64,000 bases of DNA, taken from the NCBI RefSeq assembly GCF_000724545.1, contig NZ_JHBV01000042.1, positions 168,556 to 232,555 on the forward strand. Direction: 5' to 3'. The position numbers and the translations under genes were made by a program. Every line of letters starts with the position of its first letter. Position 1 is the first letter of the stretch. Shown here piece after piece: positions 44,359 through 51,033 of this stretch. The notes beneath the pieces were generated by a model. The model had not been told where the DNA came from, made no database searches, and saw only the letters and a program-made list of their open reading frames with translations. The stretch is from Aureispira sp. CCB-QB1 (lineage in GTDB: Bacteria > Bacteroidota > Bacteroidia > Chitinophagales > Saprospiraceae).

Positions 44359-44435
44359 TTTCATCACCATAAAATAGAGACCGCTAGACAAGTTGCTTAG
44401 GTCTATCTGAGTTTGATAACCTGAGTCAAAATCTA
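44359..44435 (-). pseudogene. Remnant resembling a T9SS type A sorting domain C-terminus
   Basis: In one minus-strand frame the DNA reads DFDSGYQTQIDLSNLSSGLY, then FMVMK, which looks like the late strands of a T9SS type A sorting domain (compare the SGLYLI motif of the metalloprotease at 35238). It is short, lacks the upstream YPNP half, and runs out of the family pattern after FMVMK, where a change of frame would be needed. It is probably a decayed tail of a former exported protein. Confidence 0.4.
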
Positions 44436-44564
44436 CTGTCCCTTCAAACCAAATGCGGATTTGAAGATTTTTACAAATCCAGTTGCTGATTCTTCTGTCG
44501 GGTTTTTGACAATAGCAAACCATATAAAACTTGCTAATCCTAACATTATTAATCCTTGAATCAT
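44433..44564 (-). CDS. Small membrane protein, 43 aa (candidate)
   Basis: A 43-codon frame starts at ATG 44564 and ends in TAG at 44433. Its residues 2-19 are strongly hydrophobic (IQGLIMLGLASFIWFAIV) and are followed by a polar, Lys-containing tail (KNPTEESATGFVKIFKSAFG), a typical single-pass small membrane protein. A -7 box on the minus strand (TAATTTTG, 44635-44628) lies about 64 bases upstream. It is divergent from the Crp/Fnr-type regulator, and a 14-bp palindrome lies between the two promoters. I recognise no family. Confidence 0.45.
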   Translation of the reverse strand: MIQGLIMLGLASFIWFAIVKNPTEESATGFVKIFKSAFGLKGQ

Positions 44565-44627
44565 TTTTTGTATTATTTTATTTACAGATTCTTAGTACAC
44601 TGTGGCAAAAGTTTCATTTAACAAGGT

Positions 44628-44635
44628 CAAAATTA
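44628..44635 (-). promoter_or_regulatory. Predicted -7 box TAATTTTG for the small membrane protein
   Basis: On the minus strand TAATTTTG matches TAnnTTTG. The matching -33 TTG was not found at the usual distance. The implied start is near 44621, giving a 5' leader of about 57 bases to the candidate small gene. Confidence 0.35.
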
Positions 44636-44652
44636 TTAGATATCGCACAAAG

Positions 44653-44684
44653 TTGTCCTAACATATGTTAGCTAATTATATTTG
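44653..44684 (+). promoter_or_regulatory. Sigma-A promoter with palindromic operator in its spacer
   Basis: TTG (44653-44655) and TATATTTG (44677-44684) are 21 bases apart and form a full Bacteroidota promoter for the Crp/Fnr-type gene. The spacer contains the perfect 14-bp palindrome CTAACATATGTTAG (44658-44671), a likely binding site for a dimeric regulator. Binding there would block the + promoter and sit just upstream of the minus-strand promoter. Confidence 0.6.
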
Positions 44685-44833
44685 CGTTAAAAATAATGTT
44701 TCTGTTGGCTTGGTGAACCTTGTTAAGATGAACGAATTAGTGACGTGCTGTTAATTTTTTTGATAGCTTTACAATTTATTTTTTAGTTAAATTTTTTAAT
44801 TCATTATTCCTGAATTTTTTAGTCCCAAAAAAG

Positions 44834-45403
44834 ATGCAAACCTACGAATTTATCAACTCAAAGTTTGAATGCGACTTTTCAGCCAATAGCGATTTACCTA
44901 TTAAAATATATACAAAGCATATCCCTGCCAATCAGGTGATTACGAATTTTGGAGTTGTAGAAAAGTATTGCTATTTCTTAGTTGATGGTATTGCTCAAAT
45001 AGGAACAGAAACGGTTAATTTTGAGTATAGAATTATTGATTTTCTTTTTCCCAATCGTTATTTTAATGCTTATATGTCTTTTGTAACCCAAGAGCCGTCT
45101 ACTGCCGAGATTAAATCTATTACAGATTGCCAAGTAGAGTATTTCATCTACGATGACTTGCAAGAAGCCTATAAAGATTCGTTTTTGGTGAATAAGATAG
45201 GGAGGGTGTTAACAGAAGAGTCCTTTATATTAAAACACCAGAGAGAGCTTGATTTTTTGACAAAATCAGCAAAAGAGCGGTATGTAAGTTTATTAACTCG
45301 TTGTCCCAATATCGTTCAACAGGTACCCATAAAAAGCATTGCACTTTATTTAGGAATCCATCCAGAAAGTCTTAGTAGAATTCGAAAAAACATTACAAAA
45401 TAA
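44834..45403 (+). CDS. Crp/Fnr-family transcriptional regulator-like protein
   Basis: A 189-residue regulator of the Crp/Fnr type found in Bacteroidota. The N-terminal double-stranded beta-helix (about 20-115, with KIYTKHIPANQVITNFGVVEKYCYFLVDG) lacks an obvious cyclic-nucleotide phosphate-binding cassette, so its ligand is unknown. A dimerisation helix (about 125-150) precedes the winged helix-turn-helix, whose recognition helix is in VPIKSIALYLGIHPESLSRI. The leader is about 145 bases long and has a promoter with a 14-bp palindrome, so autoregulation is plausible. The divergent neighbour is a candidate small membrane protein. Confidence 0.85.
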   Translation: MQTYEFINSKFECDFSANSDLPIKIYTKHIPANQVITNFGVVEKYCYFLVDGIAQIGTETVNFEYRIIDFLFPNRYFNAYMSFVTQEPSTAEIKSITDCQVEYFIYDDLQEAYKDSFLVNKIGRVLTEESFILKHQRELDFLTKSAKERYVSLLTRCPNIVQQVPIKSIALYLGIHPESLSRIRKNITK

Positions 45404-45425
45404 TAATATTGTCTTTTTATATAGT

Positions 45426-45572
45426 CATTACTCCGTTGAAAAATCGTATTAGTTTGATTATCAGTAAGATGTACTTCTTGTTAACCTTTGCACTAAAAGG
45501 CTGGTAATCAAACTAATGCAAGATGATTTTTTACGTTTTTCGTAGAAAAACTAAAAAATCAACGGAGTACTA
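45426..45572. repeat. Dispersed inverted-repeat element, copy 3
   Basis: The ends CATTACTCCGTTGAAAAATC and the inverse ATCAACGGAGTACT form terminal inverted repeats. Inside, AGTTTGATTATCA (near 45451-45463) meets TGGTAATCAAACTAATGC (near 45505-45522), a second level of pairing. A module like the interior of copy 2 (TAGTAGCAGCGAACCGAGC) follows the right end at about 45577-45596. The element lies between the Crp-type gene and gpsA. Confidence 0.65.
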
Positions 45573-45675
45573 ATATAGTAGCAGCGAACCGAGCATAGCG
45601 AGCTCACGACTGTAGGGAGTAACAAACCCAACTTGTTGGCTCATAACCGCAGGGAGTAACTAAGTTAACTATTGT

Positions 45676-46710
45676 TTACAAAAAGTCAACATCAACCGCA
45701 TAAGGGTAAGTAATTAAGACTTGAATAGCTGTATCGATGGGCATTTGTTTGAAGAATACTCGATAAAGCATTTCAACAATAGGTGTTGTAATTTTTAGGT
45801 GAGCTCCTAAGGCACGAATGGTTTCTAGAGTTTTTACCCCTTCAATAACATCAACCGATGTTTCCATAATTTCTTCGAGTGTTTCCCCCTTTCCCAAACG
45901 GTATCCAGCTTGATAATTGCGGCTATTCTCACTAGATGCAGTTGCCACCAAATCACCAATACCAGCTACTCCTAAAAATGGCTTTACATCTGCACCAACA
46001 GCTTTTCCTATGTGAATCATTTCAGACAAACCACGAGTCACTAACAAAGCCCAAAGGTTTTTTCCAAGCCCTTTACCACCTAAAATGCCAGCAGCCAAGG
46101 CTATAATATTTTTGAGTGCTCCAGCTAGTTCTGCACCAATAATATCGTGATCACCATACACTTGAAAGCGATTACTTTTTAGGACAGCTTGTCCAGCTTT
46201 GATAACTTCAGTAAAAGGACTTGCAATAAGTGTAGCAGCAGGCTGTCCTTCCATAATTTCCTTAGATAGATTAGGACCTGATAAACAACCAATGCGACAA
46301 ACAATGCTTTCTTCTTGGATGACCTGACTCATCGTTTTGATGTGTTGAGGACGTAGTGATTCACCTTCTGCTAAGGTAGCGATGTCAAGCCCCTTCGTAC
46401 CATGAATAAGGAAGTGTGTAGGAGATAGGTAAGGACTCAGTTTTTGCATCATACTTCTAAATGCTTGTGATGGCACAATTGGAAAAATAAGTTGACAGCT
46501 ATTGGCAACCAATTTTAGATCCGATACAGCCTGTATACGAGGAGATAGAACACTATATCGTCCTTCTCGTTTCTCTATAGCTTGACGTACTTCTTCTCGT
46601 CGAGCATACAACAAAACATCTACATTTTCTGATAATAAATTGGCAATAGCCATTCCGAAACTTCCGGAACCAATAACTCCGACGGGTGCTTTCTGTTCTG
46701 ATTCTTCCAT
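45676..46710 (-). CDS. gpsA: Glycerol-3-phosphate dehydrogenase [NAD(P)+]
   Basis: A 344-residue cytoplasmic enzyme that reduces dihydroxyacetone phosphate to sn-glycerol-3-phosphate, the backbone for phospholipids. The N-terminal Rossmann motif is GVIGSGSFGMAIANLL. HGTKGLD, LSGPNLSKEI and the catalytic Lys segment ELAGALKNIIALAAG follow, then GLGKNLWALLVTRGLSEM and GVAGIGDLVATASS. The length is close to the family average. I chose the ATG at 46710 (MEESEQKAPVGV). A TTG five codons upstream is possible. It stands alone and is divergent from the VWA gene across a 393-base gap. Confidence 0.96.
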   Translation of the reverse strand: MEESEQKAPVGVIGSGSFGMAIANLLSENVDVLLYARREEVRQAIEKREGRYSVLSPRIQAVSDLKLVANSCQLIFPIVPSQAFRSMMQKLSPYLSPTHFLIHGTKGLDIATLAEGESLRPQHIKTMSQVIQEESIVCRIGCLSGPNLSKEIMEGQPAATLIASPFTEVIKAGQAVLKSNRFQVYGDHDIIGAELAGALKNIIALAAGILGGKGLGKNLWALLVTRGLSEMIHIGKAVGADVKPFLGVAGIGDLVATASSENSRNYQAGYRLGKGETLEEIMETSVDVIEGVKTLETIRALGAHLKITTPIVEMLYRVFFKQMPIDTAIQVLITYPYAVDVDFL

Positions 46711-47103
46711 AGTCTGCAAATTCAATCCTAGATTTACTTATTTTGAACGAAGTTAGCGATTTAATTAGGAATTATGAAATGTAATAGATGGAGGAATAGT
46801 AAAGCATTGTAGATTCACTTTTGTAGTAAGGAAAGACATTGGGGGATCTACTGTTAAATTCTTTGTTTGAGGAGTCCAGAAAAAACTGCAAAATGCTGCA
46901 TTGTTGTTAAGAAAATATTAAAACGTAAGAAAAAAGATTTTAAGCACGCCAAAAATGCATTAAGACACATCTATCTAGTCATAACACCAACAAATTGAAT
47001 ACATTGCCTATTAGTGTATGCTGTTTTATAGAGCTATTACTTTTACAAAGAATGTACTAAATGTTTCCCAAAACAATTTTTAACCAAAACAAAACGACAC
47101 GCC
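46711..47103. other. 393-bp intergenic region between gpsA and the VWA gene
   Basis: No gene, repeat element or clear TAnnTTTG box is seen. The sequence is A/T rich with short A runs. Confidence 0.4.
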
Positions 47104-48258
47104 ATGTTTAAATTAATTTCAATCCTAAGTTTATGTATGTCAACCATCTGCTTGTTGGCAACAGATTTGAACCAATCTCCTAAGGAACTAGACCCCAACC
47201 GCACCGCAAAAATACAAGTTGCTTTACTTTTAGATACTAGTGGTAGTATGGATGGCTTGATTGAACAAGCTAAATCTCAATTATGGAAGATGGTCAATGA
47301 ATTGGCAACTTCTAAGAAAAATGGAAAAGCCCCTGCCATTGAACTGGCTCTATATGAATATGGAAAAAGTTCTTTGCCACAAGAAAAGGGATATTTGCAG
47401 CAGTTAGTACCCTTGACCAATGATCTTGACTTGGTTTCAGAAAAACTATTTAGCTTGACAACTAATGGAGGAGATGAGTATTGTGGTTGGGTGATTCAGG
47501 ATGCAACAGAAAACTTGGAATGGAGTGAAAGTAATGAAGATTTAAAAATTATCATTATTGCAGGCAACGAAGAGTTTACACAAGGTAACATTGATTATAA
47601 AAAGTCTTGCAAAGGGGCCATTACGAATGGCATAGTTGTCAATACGATTTACTGTGGAGATTGCGAAGAAGGAATTCGTTATTTGTGGAAAGATGGAGCC
47701 GATCGTGCAGATGGAAAGTATATGTGTATTAATCAAAATGATCAAGTAGCACATATCGAAACGCCTTATGATAGCGAAATTGGGCAGTTAAATGATGAGT
47801 TGAATAAAACTTATGTCGCTTTTGGAACAAAAGGGAAGGAAAAACAAGCGCGCCAATTAAGTCAAGATATGAATGCAAAATCTTATGGTGCCTCTAACAA
47901 TGCAGAACGTGCGATTTCTAAATCCAAGAAATCAACATACAATAATGCAACGTGGGATGCAGTAGATGCCATGGCTGAAAATGACGATTTTATGGAGGAA
48001 GTAGAGGAAGAGGAATTACCAGATGAAATGAAAGGAATGGATATGGAAGAGCGCAAGGAGTATATTGAAAAAAAGGCAACAGAACGTGCAGCCATCCAAG
48101 CCAAAATTCAAGAAGCTGCTAAAAAACGCTCAGCATTTATTGCTGAAAAACGCAAAGAAGCAGCTGGCGAAGAAAAAAATACTTTGGACGCTGTGATGTT
48201 AAAAACTGTTCGTGATCAAGCTAAAAAGCAAAACTTTCAGTTTGAGAAAAGTAAATAA
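47104..48258 (+). CDS. Exported von Willebrand factor A-domain protein
   Basis: A 384-residue exported protein. The N-terminal signal-like sequence (SILSLCMSTICLLA, residues 1-19) may be lipidated or cleaved; no clear lipobox is seen. The VWA domain (about 33-230) has the MIDAS motif D-T-S-G-S in LLLDTSGSMDG, with further metal-site residues in LTTNGGDEYCGW. Cys residues occur in pairs (CGDCEEG). The C-terminal 120 residues are charged, with helical coiled-coil character (MDMEERKEYIEKKATERAAI). Probable location is the periplasm or outer membrane. The partner is unknown. Two hairpins follow its stop. Confidence 0.9.
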   Translation: MFKLISILSLCMSTICLLATDLNQSPKELDPNRTAKIQVALLLDTSGSMDGLIEQAKSQLWKMVNELATSKKNGKAPAIELALYEYGKSSLPQEKGYLQQLVPLTNDLDLVSEKLFSLTTNGGDEYCGWVIQDATENLEWSESNEDLKIIIIAGNEEFTQGNIDYKKSCKGAITNGIVVNTIYCGDCEEGIRYLWKDGADRADGKYMCINQNDQVAHIETPYDSEIGQLNDELNKTYVAFGTKGKEKQARQLSQDMNAKSYGASNNAERAISKSKKSTYNNATWDAVDAMAENDDFMEEVEEEELPDEMKGMDMEERKEYIEKKATERAAIQAKIQEAAKKRSAFIAEKRKEAAGEEKNTLDAVMLKTVRDQAKKQNFQFEKSK

Positions 48259-48563
48259 TTTTGATGAAACTTTAAAATGAGTGCTTAGTTGGGCAGTTTT
48301 AAACTGCGGGTTTTTATTGATAAAATAATAGTAGGTTAATAGTTTTATTATCAAGAGTTTATTAAGACTAAGTCTATACTAAATAGAGAAATGGTATTCC
48401 TAAAACCAAGGGATACCATTTTGTGTTTTAATTGTTGTAGCATTAAATGTTTTGTATGCTATTTGTTTGAGAATAGAATAAATAGTGTACTTAGAATGAA
48501 TACTTAGCAGGACAGCTAACTATTGAGAATAAAAAATAGACTTTAAATAAAAAAACAAGAACA
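48259..48563. other. 305-bp region after the VWA gene with two hairpins
   Basis: GCAGTTTTAAACTGC (about 48293-48307) is followed by GGGTTTTT. A second hairpin, AATGGTATTCC with GGGATACCATT (48390-48400 and 48410-48420), is followed by a T-rich tract. Either could be the terminator for the VWA transcript. No gene is present. Confidence 0.5.
48390..48430 (+). terminator. Terminator-like hairpin
   Basis: The stem AATGGTATTCC (48390-48400) pairs with GGGATACCATT (48410-48420), with one G-U pair, and is followed by TTGTGTTTTA. It is about 130 bases after the VWA stop, so an extra transcript may end here. Confidence 0.5.
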
Positions 48564-48803
48564 ATGGAAAAGCCAACAATTGCAGGAAAATCACCGATGC
48601 CCGTAGAACTAGAAGCAGGAAAAACATATGCTTGGTGTTCGTGTGGACAATCATCCAATCAACCTTGGTGCGATGGGACACATCAGCCTACTAATTTTAC
48701 TCCTGTTGTTTTTAAAGCAGAAGAAACAAAAACAGCTTATATGTGCAATTGCAAACATAGTGGAACACCACAATTCTGTGATGGAACACACGCTAAATTA
48801 TAA
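48564..48803 (+). CDS. Double CDGSH iron-sulfur protein (mitoNEET-like)
   Basis: A 79-residue cytoplasmic protein made of two CDGSH-type iron-sulfur motifs in tandem. The first is WCSCGQSSNQPWCDGTHQ and the second is CNCKHSGTPQFCDGTHAKL. Each fits the C-x-C-x2-(S/T)-x3-P-x-C-D-G-(S/A/T)-H pattern that binds a 2Fe-2S cluster through three Cys and one His. Tandem bacterial forms are known and are thought to carry or transfer electrons or clusters. It is a single-gene unit with a good terminator downstream. Confidence 0.95.
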   Translation: MEKPTIAGKSPMPVELEAGKTYAWCSCGQSSNQPWCDGTHQPTNFTPVVFKAEETKTAYMCNCKHSGTPQFCDGTHAKL

Positions 48804-48831
48804 GAGACAAACGACAACGTTATAGATGTAC

Positions 48832-48868
48832 AATGAGTTGTTAGACAAGGCTAACGACTCATTTTTTT
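48832..48868 (+). terminator. Terminator after the CDGSH gene
   Basis: AATGAGTTGTTAG (48832-48844) pairs with CTAACGACTCATT (48851-48863) with one G-U pair, followed by TTTTTTT. The T tract overlaps the stop codon of the convergent DCC-family gene. Confidence 0.85.
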
Positions 48869-49271
48869 ATGATAAAAAACGATTGCGAATTTCAGGTGTT
48901 GGCATCATACAATGTTCTTGTTTACCAAACCATTTATAACGATTTTTACTAATCCATTTGTAAATAGGATTTCTAATAAAAGTAGGTACCAAAATAAAAA
49001 TATAGAAGATAGGCCAAGGTAAACGCAATTTCCTAACAATTCGAAGAGGAGCCGTAGAATAAGTATAAGCTTTGCCCTGCTCAATTAATACAATCGTATC
49101 CAGTACATCAGGAGATAGGTTGTATTGATGCAAAAGTGCTTGACCACTCTCAGACTGTAGGGCACCAAACTTAAAATAACCTTTTGGATCTCTTTTGATA
49201 ATAAATTGGACAGACTGATTGCAGAAATTACAAACACCGTCGAAAAGTACAATGGCAGAATCTGTTGTCAT
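48867..49271 (-). CDS. DCC-family (DUF393) thiol-disulfide oxidoreductase-like protein
   Basis: A 134-residue member of the DCC1/DUF393 family. The signature is VLFDGVCNFCNQSVQFI, where the C-x-x-C pair follows the FDGxC motif, as in thioredoxin-like proteins, and LPWPIFYIFILVP is a hydrophobic C-terminal helix. The reaction is presumed redox but is not established for the family. I chose the ATG at 49271, with nine more codons possible from a TTG upstream. It starts 7 bases after the RmuC stop, so the two are likely in one operon. Confidence 0.9.
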   Translation of the reverse strand: MTTDSAIVLFDGVCNFCNQSVQFIIKRDPKGYFKFGALQSESGQALLHQYNLSPDVLDTIVLIEQGKAYTYSTAPLRIVRKLRLPWPIFYIFILVPTFIRNPIYKWISKNRYKWFGKQEHCMMPTPEIRNRFLS

Positions 49272-49278
49272 AACCGAA

Positions 49279-50571
49279 TTATTCTGTTTCTTCAAATTTT
49301 TCTGGTAACTGCTTCGTAGTTTTTGCCCCTAATTCTTTTAATTTGATTGCCCGACCAACCAAATTACCTTTGCCAAATTGAAGCTTTTTCATCGCCTCAT
49401 TGTAACTGTGCTCTACTTGCTGTATTTTATGCCCAACCTGTTCTAAATCATGAATAAAATTGACAAATTTATCATACATCCGTCCAGCTTGTTGAGCGAT
49501 CTCTTGCGCATGGCGACTCTGATTTTCTTGCTGCCAAACGTTAGAAATAGTTCGAGCTGTTGCCAATAGTGTCATAGGACTCACAATGATAACATTTTGC
49601 TCAAATGCTTGATAATACAAGTTATGGTCGTGTTGCATGGCTAAAGCAAAGGCTGCTTCAAGGGGTATAAACATTAAAACAAAATCCAACGTATTCAGTT
49701 CGTTAATTTGTTGATATTTCTTGACACTCAGTTCTTTGACATGTTTTTTGACAGAAATAAGATGTTCTTTGATCGCTTGTTCCGCAGCAGCAGTACTCTT
49801 GGCAGAACTAAATCGTTCATAAGCTGTCAAACTCATCTTCGAGTCAATAATTAAGTGTTTTTTGTTGGGGAGGTTTAGGATTAAATCAGGAAATTGACGT
49901 TTCCCATCTTCACTGACAAAGTAACTTTGAGTAAAGTATTCTGAATCCTTGCGTAAGCCTGATTTTTCTAAGATGCGTTCCAAAATCAATTCTCCCCAAT
50001 TTCCTTGTGTTTTCGCCTCGCCTTTCAGTGCATTGGTCAAGTTGCGAGTTTCCTCATTCATTTGTTGATTGAGCTGTGTTAACTGCCTAATTTGCTCTTT
50101 TAAAGTAGCTCTCTCTTTGTTTTCATCATTATAATAAAGTTCTACTTTCTGCTCAAAAAGCTGCAATTTTTCTTGTAGTGGTTTGAGGATATGATCTAAG
50201 TTTTCTTGATTTTGAGAAGTGAATTTTTGACTTTTCTCCTCTAGCAAGCTATTGGCTGTATGTGCAAATTCTAACCGCAATTGTTCTTGAACTTGAAGCA
50301 AATTTTTGCTTTGTTCTTCTAATTTATCTTTTTGATTGGTAATAATTTGTTCTTGACTAGCGAGAACTTTATTTAAATCAATACATTCAATTTCTTTGTC
50401 TTCTAAGGTGTTTTCTAGTTTTTCAATTCTAGACAAAGCGGTTTGATGTACTTCTTGTAAGATGAATTTTCGATCATCGGGAGTATGATTACTCTTTCCT
50501 TTTAAAATGCCCATTAAATAACCTAGTACCCATCCTATTACAATACCAATTCCTAAATAAATTAAATCCAT
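49279..50571 (-). CDS. rmuC: DNA recombination protein RmuC homolog
   Basis: A 430-residue RmuC-family protein, associated in E. coli with limiting recombination at inverted repeats. An N-terminal hydrophobic helix (LIYLGIGIVIGWVLGYLMG) is followed by a long coiled coil (about 30-190). The conserved nuclease-like core (from GNWGELILERILEKSGL through about residue 350) contains FPDLILNLPNKKHLIIDSKMSL and LDFVLMFIPLEAAF. The C-terminus continues as coiled coil. The length is normal for the family. Given the many inverted repeats in this window, its presence is interesting but not proof of a link. Confidence 0.95.
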   Translation of the reverse strand: MDLIYLGIGIVIGWVLGYLMGILKGKSNHTPDDRKFILQEVHQTALSRIEKLENTLEDKEIECIDLNKVLASQEQIITNQKDKLEEQSKNLLQVQEQLRLEFAHTANSLLEEKSQKFTSQNQENLDHILKPLQEKLQLFEQKVELYYNDENKERATLKEQIRQLTQLNQQMNEETRNLTNALKGEAKTQGNWGELILERILEKSGLRKDSEYFTQSYFVSEDGKRQFPDLILNLPNKKHLIIDSKMSLTAYERFSSAKSTAAAEQAIKEHLISVKKHVKELSVKKYQQINELNTLDFVLMFIPLEAAFALAMQHDHNLYYQAFEQNVIIVSPMTLLATARTISNVWQQENQSRHAQEIAQQAGRMYDKFVNFIHDLEQVGHKIQQVEHSYNEAMKKLQFGKGNLVGRAIKLKELGAKTTKQLPEKFEETE

Positions 50572-51033
50572 AAATAAAGCTTAAAACGAACTATATACTA
50601 CTGTATTTTGAAAATGTATCTAGTACCTAGGTCGTTAGTTAGTTGGCTATACTTGTGAGTAGGCAAACTTCATACATTATCCGTTGAAAATCACCTTAAT
50701 GTTTTTGTTAGATTGATTGTTTTAATTTATCGTTTGTAGTTGATAATCAATCATAAAAACTTCACAGAGTGCCCTAAAAGAGCAGCAAAGCTAATTAAAA
50801 AATGAAATAATAATGCATCGTAATTGGAAAAGTAACTGTGTGTGTTGTTGATATAAAGTACGTAAGATTTTAAGAATAGTTATAGAAATAAGCCGTTATT
50901 TTTACTAGATTTTTTAAAATTGGGAATAAGGAAACAAGGACGTAGAAATAGGGGCAAAACTAAATAGTTGTTTAATCAAGAAAAATAGGTTAATTTCACA
51001 GCTTACTAAGGCACGAAAACAACAGATTACGAG
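50572..51033. other. 462-bp intergenic region with a degenerate inverted-repeat element
   Basis: No gene is seen. The span at about 50675-50790 begins CATTATCCGTTGAAAATCACC and includes GATTGATTGTTTTAATTTATC, TTGATAATCAATC and CACAGAGTGCCCTAAAAGAGCA. It looks like a worn copy of the dispersed family (compare CATTACTCCGTTGAAAAATC at 45426). No promoter box was identified for the TPR-CHAT gene. Confidence 0.5.
50675..50790. repeat. Dispersed inverted-repeat element, degenerate copy 4
   Basis: The left end CATTATCCGTTGAAAATCAC resembles the family start (CATTACTCCGTTGAAAAATC). Internally, GATTGATTGT and TTGATAATCAATCA (near 50738-50751) preserve the inner foldback. The right end has lost the exact complement. 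Confidence 0.45.
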
